A DNA stretch of 64,000 nucleotides from Ceratotherium simum simum (taxonomy: Eukaryota; Chordata; Mammalia; Perissodactyla; Rhinocerotidae): assembly GCF_000283155.1 (NCBI RefSeq), contig NW_004454193.1:13028118-13092117 (forward strand). Reading direction: 5' to 3'. A program made the position numbers and the translations under genes. This document shows positions 12,809 to 24,869 of this stretch, in pieces; the first letter of the stretch is position 1; each line of letters opens with the position of its first letter. A model generated the notes under the pieces. It saw only the letters and a program-made list of their open reading frames with translations, did no database searches and had not been told where the DNA came from.

Positions 12809-13945
12809 TATTTCTGATGAAAAACCCTCTGACGCTTGAATGTTTTTCCCCTATAAGTAAGGTGTTAGATGTTTCTTGTTGCTTTCACAATTTTTCTTTG
12901 GTTTTATTATTCATAAGTTTGACTATGGGGTTTCTTGGTGTGGATTTCTTTGTGTTTATACCATGTAAGCTTTGCTCACCTTCTTGATTCTTTATGTCTT
13001 TTGCCAAATTTGGAAAGTTTCAGACACTATTTCTTTGAGCATTTTTTCAACCCTATCCTCTTTATCTTCTCCTTCTGGGACTCCAATGTTGAGAATGTTA
13101 GATCTTTCCTTATGGTTCCACAGTTCATTGATGATGTCCTATTCTTTTTTTACTTTATTAAAATTTTTTTTTAAGTCCATTGCCTTTCTGTTGTTTATAT
13201 TGGGTAATTTCTACTTTTTTATCTTCAACTTCACTGATTATTTCCTCTGTCCCCTCCACTCAGCTTTTGAGCCCATCCATTGAGTTTTTTATTTTGATTA
13301 TTGTACTTTTAATTTTTTCATTTAGTTTTTCTTTATATTTTCTATTTTTTGCTGAGACATTCTATCTTCTTTTTTTCATTTGTTCATTTTCATTTGCTTG
13401 AATTCTTTACCACTGCACAGCAGAGTTGGAAGTCCTGACTCCCCACTTGGCCATTTCTGACACCACCCTGGTGGGTTGGTGAGTGGTAGCACTTCATTAT
13501 GTCCTGGAGAAGATGAAAATCTAGCTCCCCACTTCGCCTTTTCTGTAGGGTGAAAATTAGGGCTACAGAATATTCTATGCTGTTTGACTGGAGTAGAGCA
13601 GTTATTTTCTAAAAATTTTCTCTTTCCAGGACCCCTCTCTCCTGTTCATTTGAGTGAACAGGCTTTTTTTTGTTTTGTTTTGTTCTCCACCTGTTGGCAT
13701 TTTTTATGACTGGCTTCTTTAGTCCCAAGTCTTAACTACATGACATAGTTACAATCCAGAGAATTCACTACCATGTCACTGTTTGGGTCCTGAGGTTCCC
13801 AACTGGTCTGCTTTTTCTCTGTCCCATTCAAAGTGTTGTTATTATCTTTGTTTTGTATATAATGTCCAGAGATTTTAGTTGCAATTAGTGGGAAGAATAG
13901 GGAAAAGTATGTCTACCTCATCTTCCAAGAAGCATAACTATCCAC

Positions 13946-15438
13946 TCCATTTCTTTTGTATAAACAGTCTAACTTCAACAGGTATATGTTTTGACTTGTT
14001 AGTTTAGTATCATTTCTTCAGAAGTACCTACTCTCTTTGGCCTCAATAATGCATCTGATTATATTCTTTGAGTATAAAGACATCATCTGAATTATACCAA
14101 GCCAGCATCTCCACTGGCATATGGGTTAACTGTTTTTGTTTTTCCTCCTGTAATCCTCTGAGATTAGAAGAAAGCAGGTTTTTGAGAAATTATGTCACTA
14201 ATTTTTGCCTTAATCCGGAATTTGAAAAAAGCAAGCTGTGGATTTAAGGAGACACTTTTCCTTTACCTAAAGGATATGGTGAATTAACCGATCTCTCACG
14301 GAACTTAATGGTGTGGCTCATATTTAATGAGCCCTGTAATCTGCATAACTCATCATACGACCTCCCTGCCTCCCCAAGCACACAAATATACACACACAGA
14401 ATTTGGATTTGGATTTATCAGAAATTGTATTTGGAATATGGATTTCTAGAGTCAAGTAGAAGAAATTTAGTTACAATAAGCATAGTTGAGGAAATAAAGT
14501 TCGAAGATGGATGATGACCTGTCCAAAGACTTTGTTTTATTTTTGTTTTATTTGTAGGATTTATTGAGAAAAAGGAAATGCATATAATGATAAGAATGAT
14601 GACAAGTTCAAATTTTTGTAACATCATGTTGTAAACTCCTACCATTTTCTCCACAACACACACACAAATATCTTGTTGGCAAAGAACATCAAATGTTGAG
14701 AGGAATCTCCACTCCTAGAATAAAATCTCTCGTCCAGAGGATTTTTACAAGTTGAAATAGGCTATATATATTTGTCAATTTACTAAAATGTATAATTAGT
14801 CACTCATTTTTCCATAAAATAACTATTTTAGAAGTAATCTGTTAAATTTTATGGACTTTGATGAAATCCCCGCATATCTTTTAGTCATTCTTCTGTAAGC
14901 TAAAATTAACATGATGAATATAGGCCCATTATACCAAGTCATACTTTAAAAGTTGTCACTGGATGATACATTCCTTTATTTTTAGTTGTATCCAGAGACC
15001 ACTTCATATGTTTTAAACTTTCTTTCATTTCCCACTTTTCCTTTCATATTATCAGATAATTTAATAGCAGATCCCATGTACTTTATTCCACCATTGAAGA
15101 CTCTGAGAACTAATAGCTTGTGAATGATGAATGTGCAGCACATAACCCAGATTCTTGTGAGGGAGAGTTTAAAATCCATCACTTTCTAATGTCCCCATGT
15201 TGACAGAAATTCTCTAACAGAAATGGAAAAAGAAGTGTCAGCTATAACACTGAACTCAATGGGAAGCCCTGTCAGCAAGGGGGGTTTAGTGTCTCTGTGG
15301 TATCATTTATAGATCTTTGCTTTGTTTAAGACACATTTTCCATACAATAGATAGCTGCAGAAATAGTGAATCAATAAAGATTTAAAGTTTTTGAAAAATG
15401 ACAGTTGTAGTATGAACAGGGGCAAAAAAAAAGAGAAC
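13946..15438. other. Unique sequence, nothing recognised
   Basis: No element or gene is recognised. The frames at 14308-14514 and 14418-14663 overlap on opposite strands and carry no family motif. Confidence 0.4.
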
Positions 15439-15621
15439 CAATGTTTGCTGAATACTTACTATAAGCCAAGTACAGAGACTGCCATGCACAAAGCTTGCTT
15501 TCTTTTTCCATCCTTGGGCATAGACTTAAAGAATAGTCTCTTATCCCTTTCTCACAGATAAGGAAACTGAGACTCAGAGAAATTAGTTAATTTTCCCAAT
15601 AATATATATGTTTTATTTACA
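15439..15621 (+). repeat. MIR SINE, interrupted by an ERE at its 3' side
   Basis: 'tgctgaatacttactataag', 'tttctcacagataaggaaac' and 'gagactcagagaaattagtt' follow the MIR consensus (type '...gaggaaactgaggcacagag'). The ERE at 15627 inserted directly downstream. Confidence 0.7.
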
Positions 15622-15626
15622 TATAC

Positions 15627-15823
15627 TTTTTTTTTTTTTCCGCTGAAGAAGATTTGCCCTGAGCTAACATCTGTGCCAATCTTCCTCTGTTTTATATGTG
15701 GGACGCCACCACAGCATGGCTGACAAGTGGTGTAGGTCTGTGCCAGGGATCTGAACACCTGAACCCAGGCCGCCAAAGCAGAGCGCATGAACTCAACCAC
15801 TACGCTACGGGGCTGGCCCCTCG
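15627..15823 (-). mobile_element. ERE SINE
   Basis: Poly-T leads into 'ctgagctaacatctgtgcca' and 'gacgccaccacagcatggct', ending 'ctacggggctggcccc'. Direct repeats 'tatactttttt' at about 15622-15632 and 15824-15834 form the target duplication; the left copy merges with the poly-T, so that edge is uncertain by a few bases. Confidence 0.92.
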
Positions 15824-16139
15824 TATACTTTTTTAATTCCCAAGTAATACCTCTTTATGACACATGAAGCAATACAAAGCTGAGTTAAAGAAAAGTAAAT
15901 CACCTCCTTAAGAGCTGCTGCTCTGCAAGCATATTTGAGAACCAACAGCATGAACAAAATTCTCAAAAAAATACAAAGAATCAATTCAGAGTGTTAATAT
16001 CGAGATAGTTTTCTTTGAGTAAGAAGAACCAGATGTAAGTCTTAAGTAGCGTGTAAGATGGTGGCAGGGGGGAATATAGGAAGATATTGAAACTGGATGA
16101 AACACCATGAATAGAAGCCTGGAGAAAAAATGGTTGAAC

Positions 16140-16320
16140 AGTAACAGAAACTAACATTTATTGGACACTTATCATGTTTGTCTCCCGTAATCTCCAAAAC
16201 AAGAAAAACAGAAATGATTCTCTACATTCTATGAATGAAATGGGGATATTTGACAAGACTGAAGATCAACTAAATGGCAGGTCTAGAGTTTTAACACAAT
16301 ACTAGACAGTCCTGTCCCAG
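16140..16320 (+). repeat. MIR SINE
   Basis: It begins 'gaaactaacatttattggac', continues with 'atgaatgaaatggggatatt' and ends in a diverged 3' tail. This is the MIR order with poorly conserved centre. Confidence 0.6.
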
Positions 16321-17846
16321 GTATTGGGCCTTAACTGAGGGTTTGCTAACGGGATTTTAAGAATCTTAGTGGCCATAGAGATCAGTATCAAATTACATTC
16401 TTGACTGCATTCTAACGGGATTAGATGCCATTCTCCAGGTAGTGAGATGTTTTTTACGGTGTTTGGAAAGAGAGTGACATAGTCAAAGATAAATCTGGTG
16501 ACCATACAAAGTTTTGATTTTAATAGCTGGCTCTGAACACGGGAAATGAAGTTAGGAGATTATTGAAGTAATTCGAATGACTGGAAGAAAGAATCTGCCC
16601 TAAAGTGGGATTAGTGGTCAAAGAAAAGAAAAATGACCACGCATAATGCTTTGCAAGTAAATGGATTGGATAAAGTTATCCAAAGGACAGGAAATACTGT
16701 CTATTTCACCTTTCATGTCCTGAAAGAAATTTCCAATGAATTAACAAGTCAAATAAGAAAGTTAACGTTTCAAAAGTGGTAGAAAATGTAGCAAAGCTTT
16801 CAGCCTCACACAGCTGATGGATTTATTCACATACGTGTAGTTTGGATATATTTGGTAATTATTTCAAATTATATGAAAGGGATGTAACATTAACATGATA
16901 AAATGTTTCATAAAATTCATGAAATTTCTGATATTTTATTAAACGTAGTGCAGTAAAATTCCAAATAAATATATAGTAGTTATTAGGGTTAGTAATAAAA
17001 TCTGATTATTTTTATAATACATGTTGATTTCAGCAATATCGATTTTGTCTTATTTGTACTAGGTTATTGAAGCTATACATTACTTACACTGGTTACTGTT
17101 CAAATTGGCATATTTATACCCTTTCTCGTAGTTATGTAATTGGCTTTATTTTTATTATACCACATTCTTGTTGTGAACTTTTTTCTTAACTATTGGCTTT
17201 ATTTTATTATGTATTATCTGCCAAGGGGCCCTAAATTAGCTCTTGCAAACTAGACAGAAAGGGGAACAGATGTTGGCAAAAGCTAAAAACATAGATATTT
17301 TTCTTGTTTTCCAAGTACCTTCTCGTACATTCCTTCATCAGATCCAGAGTCAGCCAATGCTAGCTGAATCAACTAACACTAGCCTAGTCTGTGTTTTTGT
17401 AACAGGGTATACTCAGACAGAAAAAAGGCCTTTCAAAATGAATATTTTGAAAGAAGCTGCTAAAATTTGCCCAGTAACAAGAACCCTGAATGACAGTTTT
17501 TGAAGGGATAGAGTTGGGGGCAGTAAATGCAGGCCAGACATACGAGCCAATGAAAGAAAAGTTGAGAATAACTGCACTCCCACACTACTGTGAGAGCTAA
17601 GAAGATCTCTCTCTATATATGTTTTGCACTTCAACATTATAATGCTCTGCAAGCTACCAAATATTACCGAATGTAGTTCTGAAATGAACTTATAATTTCC
17701 TCCATAGAATTGATGAATGTTGTCAGTCACTCTTGGTGAAAAGAAAGAAATGTCTCTGTGTTTGATATGTGCACTTTCTTCATATGGTATTTAGGTCCTG
17801 CTGATCTTCTTTAACTTCTCTTACTCTGCTCTTATGTCTCATTAGA

Positions 17847-17848
<2 letters not shown>
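16321..17848. other. Unique AT-rich sequence, nothing recognised
   Basis: There is no recognisable repeat except possible weak L2-like similarity near 16540-16620. The 86- and 105-codon frames at 17243-17503 (+) and 17413-17730 (-) overlap each other and show no motif. Confidence 0.4.

Positions 17849-17878
<30 letters not shown>
17849..17878. repeat. (GT)n microsatellite, pure
   Basis: About 15 uninterrupted GT units. It is a likely length-polymorphic marker because it has no interruptions. Confidence 0.95.
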
Positions 17879-18795
17879 ATTATTGTCACTGTTGGTAGAA
17901 ATGTTATAGTCTGTTCATTTTTTTTTATTCCTTAAATTCATTTTAAAAATACTTTACCAATAAAATCACCAAGGATATTTTTCTCTTCCTAAGTACTTCA
18001 AAAATCTAGGGAATCTCTCTTTCATGACATGTCAAAAATGATGCCTCTCCCCATAAAAGACTCAGAAAATCTTGAGGACCTCAAGGGCAGATACTTTTTA
18101 GTTGGAATCTGGATTATCTTCATCTTCCTCTTTGGTCTGGATGGAAGGACCACACGTAAAGGCAGGCTCCATAAGGCTTTCATCTGAGTAAGGGTGAATT
18201 GATGAGAGGGACTGGATAAGTACCAACCTCAAAATTAAAAGCAGAGAGTAATATTACAATAGAAAATCTTGAGAATAGACTTAGTAACAATATCCTAAGA
18301 ATCAGAACTTTATGAACTTTGTAACATGCCACCTTTTCGATTTTATAATGAATTTTCCCAAGTGTGATAGCCATTCTCAGTTTTCCCACTATCATAAAGA
18401 AGGGAGGAAATAGCAGTAAAATAACACAGGTTTTCCTTCGGGACCAGCAAGAGGAAACTGGTGGGACCAAGTCCAATGCACAGCCACGTGGGACAAAGTT
18501 GGGGCAAAAGAAAGTCTGAAATGATGATAGGGGCAGTCAGTGTGCTGAGAGAATTGGGGAGAAGATTCTAGGTTGCAAGGGAGAAAAGGAGAACATAGAC
18601 CGCTGAGCTGAGCCATAACAGGACCAGGGGACATTCTCTGACTCGAGTCCTTACTTCCATTTCTGTTGCCCCAAGATTAACTTTCTCGTTTAGATGTGAG
18701 GGGAAAAGAGGCTCCCTATTTGACAGTAACATGAGTTACTTACTCTTACTGTGCAACACGATGAGGCTTCATTTGTTCCCTAGCTACCACAGTCT
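17879..18795. other. Unique sequence, nothing recognised
   Basis: No element recognised. Two overlapping minus-strand frames at 18180-18476 and 18392-18634 have no family signature. Confidence 0.4.
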
Positions 18796-18965
18796 AAGTT
18801 CCATGCTCTTGGCAGGATAATTCACCCATTTATTATTGACCACACACTACAGTTGAGGACATTGAGGCTCACAGAGGTTCATGATAGCCTAAATTCGTTT
18901 AGGTGGAAGTTGTAAATGCAGATTTAAGATCAAGTTTCCTCACTCTAAATCCCTTTTCTGTCCTA
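18796..18965 (+). repeat. MIR SINE fragment
   Basis: 'gttgaggacattgaggctca' and 'cagaggttcatgatagcc' match the 'gatgaggaaactgaggc...cacagaggttaagt' core, followed by a diverged 3' tail. Confidence 0.6.
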
Positions 18966-19184
18966 CACACAGTGGATCAGAAAAATGATAATGATCTGAG
19001 AGCTCGCAATTGAATTTCTCATGAACTGTGTTTCTTTTGTTTTCTCCCATTCTATGTGCTGCACTCCATTTTCTTCCTTCCTTTGGGTGTTACCTGTAGT
19101 TCTGGGCCGAGGCCTTCATTTCTAGTCTCCAAAGTAACCAACTCTTCTGGAAATTCCAATAAAGGGTTACTTCTTTTCTGCCCT

Positions 19185-19390
19185 TTAGTAAGCATTTACT
19201 CTGCAACAACACTTGTGTCGAACTTTCAACATTTATCTCATATTTTTCAACCAAATTCTGGTGTAGGTATTTTTCCCACTTCTATAGAAGGAAAATAATT
19301 GAGGTTAAATGGTTTGGAAAAGTCACCAAGCAAGTAAGTGGGGAAACTTGGATTCAAATTCATGTCTATCTGACTTAAACTCTATGCTCT
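19185..19390 (+). repeat. MIR SINE, split by an LTR
   Basis: 'agtaagcatttactctgcaa', 'aattgaggttaaatggtttg' and 'gattcaaattcatgtctatc' follow MIR. The expected 3' end ('cttaatcactctgtt') lies on the far side of the LTR, near 19970-19985, so the LTR landed in a pre-existing MIR. Confidence 0.7.
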
Positions 19391-19944
19391 TGTAGGGGAT
19401 CAGAATTTGCCACCACAAAGTGTGTCTGTTTGGCTTGTTTATTTTTAAGAGCAAAAGACTCAGGAAGAAACTTTGACCTTCCCCCTAACTGCCTAAAATT
19501 ATTTAAGATGAAGGCCTGTTCCAAGAAGGAGCTAATACCATAAGATGACTATAGTATAATACAAACTAGGTGTGATAGGAAGGAATCTAACAAGGGCCTT
19601 TCAATCAAAGTCCTCTCCATGTCCCATTGTCTCTGAAAGACCTGGTCAACGTTTGTTTATCAAACATTTGTTTTTCCATCTCTGTGTAAATTGTCTTCCT
19701 CCTCTTTGAAGTCCCAAACCACTACCCCCAACATCCTCCTTTGTCCTTAGCTGAAGATGGTATTTAATGTAGTGGCTTCTGCCATTTTGGTTACTCAGTT
19801 ACTCAGTTTTCCTGGGTTTCTCCTATGTATACATGTTATTAAACTTTGTTTGATTTTCTCCTGTTATTCTGTCTCATGTCAATTTAATGCTTAGACCTGC
19901 CAGAAGGACCTAGAGGGTAGAGGAATAGTTCTTCCTCCCCTATA
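19391..19944 (+). mobile_element. Solo LTR, recurrent family copy 1
   Basis: This 554-bp LTR starts 'tgtaggggatc' and ends 'cttcctcccctata'; other copies end CTACA, so the terminal CA has mutated to TA. It has a TATA-like 'tatttaatg' at 19761, a poly(A)-signal variant ATTAAA at 19838-19843 and a family block 'atgtatacatgttatt'. A 4-bp repeat CTCT lies on both sides (19387-19390, 19945-19948), as expected for a class I endogenous retrovirus. No internal retroviral sequence remains. The same family occurs at 42041, 48481 and 63790. I do not assign a database name. Confidence 0.8.
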
Positions 19945-20079
19945 CTCTTCTGACTTAAAGTTTATGGTCTTAATCACTCTGTTACTGTTTATCTCTTAAA
20001 TAAAGTCATGTTGAAGAAACCTGTTGTACGCAATGTCACAGATTCTTAAACCTACAGACCTATCCACAAAACTTCATCA

Positions 20080-20255
20080 TTCTCTGAACTCCTCTTTTGT
20101 GGCACTGATAATAATTTCAATTAATTATCGGTGTAACTATGTATCTAATGGCATTTCTCACTAGACTATAAGTTTCACTATCACAAGGGCCTTGATCATC
20201 TAGTTTGTCTTTACATTCCAGTACCCACAGCAGTGGCTGACATAGTTTATCTTAA
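20080..20255 (+). repeat. L2 3'-end fragment
   Basis: 'ctagactataagtttcacta', 'cttgatcatctagtttgtct' and 'cagtacccacagcagtggct' follow the L2 tail order ('agactgtaagctcc... gtctgtctt... cccagtgcctagc'). Confidence 0.6.
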
Positions 20256-20683
20256 CACACATGGTTTAAAGAAAGCTATGTGTATATGAAAAAATGCTAA
20301 AATATTCAAGGGTTTTTTGTTTGTTTGTGTGTTTTTGGTATTATTGATAACACTGCTCCATCTAGGAGCCATCTACTTTTCATACTTTCAATCTGACTTT
20401 CTCTAGACCCTTTTCCATCCTTTTCTATATCTATATTTGGGCCCTGGGAGACTGACAAGCTAGTCTACATCAACTAGACATCCTTGCTCTGGCTTCCTAT
20501 TAGATTCAGCCAAAGAGAGGCACTGACAGGAGATGAGAAAGTGATGAAGAGATAGGTCTGAGTGTTTATTATCCCTCTTCTTGTCCTGCTGGACCTTGTG
20601 TTCCTCAGTAAAAACCCATCGCTCCTGTTGGAAGCCTCTGTACCTCACAGAGGTACACTGCAACTGAGTTACAGTAACCAAAC

Positions 20684-21154
20684 TGTATTAGTTTCCTAGG
20701 GCTTCCATAACAAAATACCATAATTTGGGCTGCTTAAAACAGAAATTTATTGTCTTACAGTTCTGGAGACTGTAAGACAATAAGTCCTACAGACTAGGAC
20801 TCTGAAATCAATGTATCAGCATGTCATGCTACCTCTGAAAACTGAAGAAAAGAATCCAAATTCTGGTTGCTCCAGGCATTCCATGTTATTCCCTGGCTTG
20901 CAGATGCATCCCTCGAACCTCTGCCTCCATTATCACATGGCGTTTTCCTTGTGTCTCTGCCTTCTTGTGTCTCTGCCTTCACATGGCCATCTTTTTATAA
21001 GGACCTCAGTCACATTGGGTAAATGTGACTCTAGTACGACCTCATGTTACCGAATTACATCTGCAATGACCCTATTTCCCAATTAGGTCACATTCTGAGG
21101 TCCTGGAGGACTTCAGCATGTACTTTTTGGAGGGACACAATTCTATCTATAACA
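20684..21154 (-). mobile_element. MLT1-type MaLR LTR
   Basis: On the plus strand it starts 'tgtattagtttcctagggct' and 'ccataacaaaataccataat', passes 'ttataaggacctcagtcaca' and 'cctatttcccaattaggtca', and ends 'gagggacacaattctatcta' and 'taaca'. This is the antisense of the MLT1 consensus across almost its full length. A 16-bp tandem duplication ('ttgtgtctctgccttc' twice, 20949-20980) lies inside. The 113-codon frame just downstream (21118-21459) only begins in the LTR and is not a gene. Confidence 0.85.
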
Positions 21155-22539
21155 TAATCTTTCCCCTTGCTCCTTTAAGCCCAGAAGTGTTAAGAAATAC
21201 CTCGTTGCTTGTCCGTATGTGTTTCACCATGTTGTTGGTTTCCATTAACTCTGCCTATGCCTTTGCAGGTACTCCTTCATTCAACTCTCTTGTTTATTTC
21301 TCTAGAGCATGCCTTCTGTTTCCTGCCAGGACCCTCATCATGTTAAATTGCTGCCGCATCTTCCCAAAACTCAGTGCAGTATTTAGGAAATTTGGCCAGA
21401 ATTGGTTGTGTCCAAATTTTAGAGGTTTGGGAAAAAGAAAAAAAAAACAAAAAGAGTAAAAAATGTATGAATTATGAGCTAATTAAAGGTTTTAAAATAA
21501 AGGCATCATTAATATCCAACAGCAAAACATAGAGCTCTTTGGTTTGACCTTTAGAAGTAAAAAGGTACATGTTTGTCTGATTAGCTGGTGACATCATCAA
21601 AGCTAGTTGTAGCAAAATGTTATTTTTTTACTGAGGTACCCAATCTGTCCTTTAGACATCAGCTGTAATGGAAACTGACAGGAACTGGTAAAAAGGGGAA
21701 AGTCAAAATTTCAAAGCCATTTGTGAATTATAAATAAAATATAACACCATATATTGAAGTGTCACTCCAAATCTCTTGCTCCTTGATGATAAGGAGATCT
21801 GTACCTGCTTTAAAGTTTGATGTGACCATCATTCACCAAAAGTCATGTTAAGTTGCTTTAGAAAGTGCTTACTGGAATGGATGCACTAACACGCATCCAT
21901 ATTTGCATCCTTTCTTTAGTATTTTCACAAATTTTGCTTCTCTTGTCTTCACCCTACACAAACACCAGTTTAAAGATTTGAGAAATGAATGTCAAGTATC
22001 ACTTTTAAGTGATGAAAATTACCCATTTGGGTATGACATCTCCGTTATGAACAAAACAATTTAGAATAGTGGTGATTTTAGCTATCCTGAGAGTGTATGA
22101 ACATGTATGCATATGTGCACGCATATGTGTCTGTGTTTATGCATATGTTTTGCTATAGATTTATCAGTTGTCCTTCATGTAGAAATCTTCTGGTCTAAGT
22201 GATAAAATATTGAAGTCTGGGTGAGAGTAACCTTGAGAATATGCCATACTTTCCTTATATGTAGACCAGATTAGTTCATTATTCCAGCTTAAGGGTCCAC
22301 AAATTTTCATTTTACTTTAATGCATTTCTTAGAGTAAATAATGTGAATGTATTCTGACTGAAAGTAATTTCTATCAAAAATATCAGAATAACATTATCAA
22401 ATGAAATAGTCTGTTTATTCATAGAATTTTAAGTCACTTATTTGCCTGTCCTTTCATTAGCCTGCACCCGTAAAAATGAATACTGTGGGATTTCAGTGTC
22501 CATTTTGGTCTTTAAGGCATAAGAAAATGTTGTATTATG
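21155..22539. other. Unique AT-rich sequence, nothing recognised
   Basis: No element recognised. A degenerate alternating stretch with repeated 'gcatatg' sits at about 22095-22150. Confidence 0.4.
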
Positions 22540-22700
22540 GCAGAAAGAGAAAGCCACTAGAACTTAGAGACCTGGGTTCTAGTAATGGTTCTACATCAAA
22601 TTTTAAAATTCTAGATAATGGGAGAGTTTGTTTTTTCTCTGAGGATATCCATGTGTTTTTCTCATCTACGGAATGTGAGTATTCCTCTAAATTATATCTT
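22540..22700 (-). repeat. MIR SINE fragment
   Basis: 'gaacttagagacctgggttc' and 'ttttctcatctacggaatgt' match the antisense MIR blocks 'cagactgcctgggttc' and 'tttcctcatctgtaaaatg'. Confidence 0.55.
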
Positions 22701-23014
22701 GCTTCTTGCCCAGTTCTGTCAATATGTGATGTTATGACACATAGAACTCTAGGGAAAAATTAACATGTCATGTGCCATGAATTATTATTTCTATAATATA
22801 AATCTCTTGAAACCTAGATAGAGATGGCAAAGACATTTTCCACTAGCCTTTTAGAGTGTCTGTATATGTGCTCAATACAAATAAAATCCCTGTTCATGTT
22901 ATTCTTAAAGATCTCCATAATTTCAAAGTACTTCTAATTTGTTTTAATTTATTTTAAAGAAACTATGACAGATATCTAATATTGGAAGTATTTGAAAAAC
23001 TTTCCATGATAGAC

Positions 23015-23587
23015 AGCTTCTCAGATAGCTCCCAATGACTCCCACCTTCTGGTATTCATGTTCTTATGCAATCCCTTCCCTTTGCATGTAGGAAAAATCT
23101 AGCGACTTGCTTCAAATAAATAGAATATGGCAAAAGTGAAGAGACGTCACTTCTAAAACTAAATTACAAGAGATTTTGTCTTCCATCTTGGTTTATTCAC
23201 CCTGTCTTGCTGGCTATCTCTCTTGCTAGTTCTGATGAAACATGCCACCATGTTGTACGCTGCCTTGTTGAGAAGCCCATGCAACAAAGAACTATAGGTA
23301 ATATTCAATCAGTAGCCTGCAAGGAACGAAAGCCTTCAGTTTAACAGCCCTTGAGGAACTAAATCCTTCCAACAATCACGTCAATAATCATTGAAGTAGA
23401 TCCTTCCCCAGTTGAGCCTTGAGATGACTACAGCCCCAGCCAACACCTTGATTGCAACCTGTGAGGACCCTAAATCAGCAGACCCAGCTACACCACACTA
23501 GAGTTACTAAACTACAGAAACCAAGGAAGGAAATATTTGTTTAAGTCACTAAGTTTTAGGATAATATTTTACATGGCAATAGGTAGT
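23015..23587 (+). mobile_element. MLT1-type MaLR LTR
   Basis: The right half gives the assignment: 'gccaacaccttgattgcaac', 'aaactacagaaaccaag', then 'atttgtttaagtcactaagt' and 'catggcaatagg'. These are the 3' end blocks of MLT1 LTRs ('ccaacaccttgatt... tgttgttttaagccactaag... cagcaataggaa'). The left edge is approximate. Confidence 0.7.
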
Positions 23588-24149
23588 GTTTTTCTTTTAG
23601 CATGAAGAGTGACTGCCAATGTAGAGGTGGGACTAAGAGCCTACTTTTGGGGGGAAGAGAAGAGAGGAGTAAAGTAAACCTAAGTAATGTTTGCAAGGGA
23701 GACAGGTGGGTTTTTCTCCTGGGGAAGCTTGGATTCTTAGACAGAAAAAAAAATTTCAGAAGTCCTGGAATTAGGAAAAAAGAAGTGAATAAATTTTACA
23801 TAGGTCCCTATCTCTTTCTCAAAAGTCATCTTGTACCACTTATACATGCTGTATTCTACACCTGCTTGCTCATTATAGTCCAGCCAAGTTTGTCTTCTTC
23901 CGGTTACTGAACAGGTCGTATCCTTCCTTATACAGGGTCTTCCTACTTGAAGCTCCTTTTGTCTCGAATGTTCCTTCTCCTCCTCATTTCTGGCCTTTTC
24001 CCTTTCTCTATTTCTCAGATTAATTATCACCTTCCAAGAGCACCGTTTCCAAGTAGTTCTCTCTCTTTTTTCTCCACCCAAACTCCTTCTTTTTCCTGTG
24101 TAGATTAATCACAATTTGCCATTATTTATTCACTGGTGTTTTTTTTTCT
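23588..24149. other. Unique sequence, nothing recognised
   Basis: Overlapping frames of 102 (+) and 114 (-) codons at 23602-23910 and 23737-24081 are antisense to one another and lack motifs, so I treat them as chance. Purine- and pyrimidine-rich stretches make them look longer than usual. Confidence 0.4.
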
Positions 24150-24275
24150 TTCCTACTCACTAGAATATAAACTCCAAAGAGCAGAGCCTGTGTCCTTTTT
24201 ATTCACTCTTTATTCCTCAGTGTCTTAGCTGAGTGTCTGGAACAACCATGGGAAGCAATAAATCTCTGTATGGGA
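24150..24275 (+). repeat. L2 3'-end fragment
   Basis: 'ctagaatataaactccaaag', 'agagcctgtgtcc' and 'gcaataaatctctg' follow the L2 tail order. Confidence 0.6.
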
Positions 24276-24869
24276 GGAATAGGGAAAGGAGCAGAGAGGG
24301 ACAAGCCTGTTAGCATAGGCTTGGGACCAATTTCAAGATCAATGTAAGTATCAAAAGCCATTAGGCAGATACATCAATATATAGCAGACAAAATTTTTCT
24401 ATAATGTGTCTTAGAATTCAAAATTCTTTAATAACTTACTGAGCTATTAGTCATATTTGGAAACATATTTTTGTTACTTGTTTGCTTTTGCTTTTTTATG
24501 AAAGTGGAATTAGAACGTTCTAACATTGGTGTTTAGACAAAAGTAGATAGTTGTGGTTGAATGAAAGAATGAATGAGTGGATGTATGATTCATCATACTT
24601 TAATTTGGAGATGTACTTTCAGTTTTGGACAGCTGTCATTCTACAATGCTGCACAATGTACAATCTCAATGGGTAATTTACCTATAACACGAGACGAGAG
24701 ATGTGTTAATGACATGAGACTCTCCTATATCTAAAATGTTTTATTATTTTATTTCAGTCTCTATTTTATTATTTTATTTAATTTTATACTTTATAAGTTA
24801 CACTGCATTGTTATTTCAGGACTATGGCCACCTAAAACCATCTGTCAGTGAGTTTACTATGAGAAAAAT

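Larger units (their letters stand above)
7735..13945 (-). mobile_element. Nearly full-length ancient L1 (LINE-1), minus strand
   Basis: The plus strand carries the mammalian L1 sequence in antisense. The parts run from the 3'UTR on the left, through the ORF2 C-terminus (8195-8494), reverse transcriptase (about 10100-10700), endonuclease (about 11445-11830) and an inter-ORF segment, to the ORF1 C-terminus (12614-12808), the rest of ORF1 and a 5'UTR ending near 13945. The span is 6.2 kb, about 5.7 kb without the two inserted EREs, close to the usual 6 kb. All frames are broken, so the element cannot move. Nearby L1 pieces at 29.4, 30.6, 35.2 and 41.6 kb show the same blocks. Both ends are set by similarity and no target duplication was identified. 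Confidence 0.85.

Noticed and set aside
12721..13401. Series of hydrophobic plus-strand frames that look membrane-like
   Set aside because: They are the antisense of L1 ORF1; the A-rich sense strand gives Phe/Leu/Ser-rich antisense translations.
21118..21459. 113-codon plus-strand frame
   Set aside because: Starts inside the end of an MLT1 LTR and shows no family signature.
23602..24081. Overlapping frames of 102 (+) and 114 (-) codons
   Set aside because: They are antisense to each other in purine/pyrimidine-biased DNA with no motif; at most one could be real and neither shows evidence.
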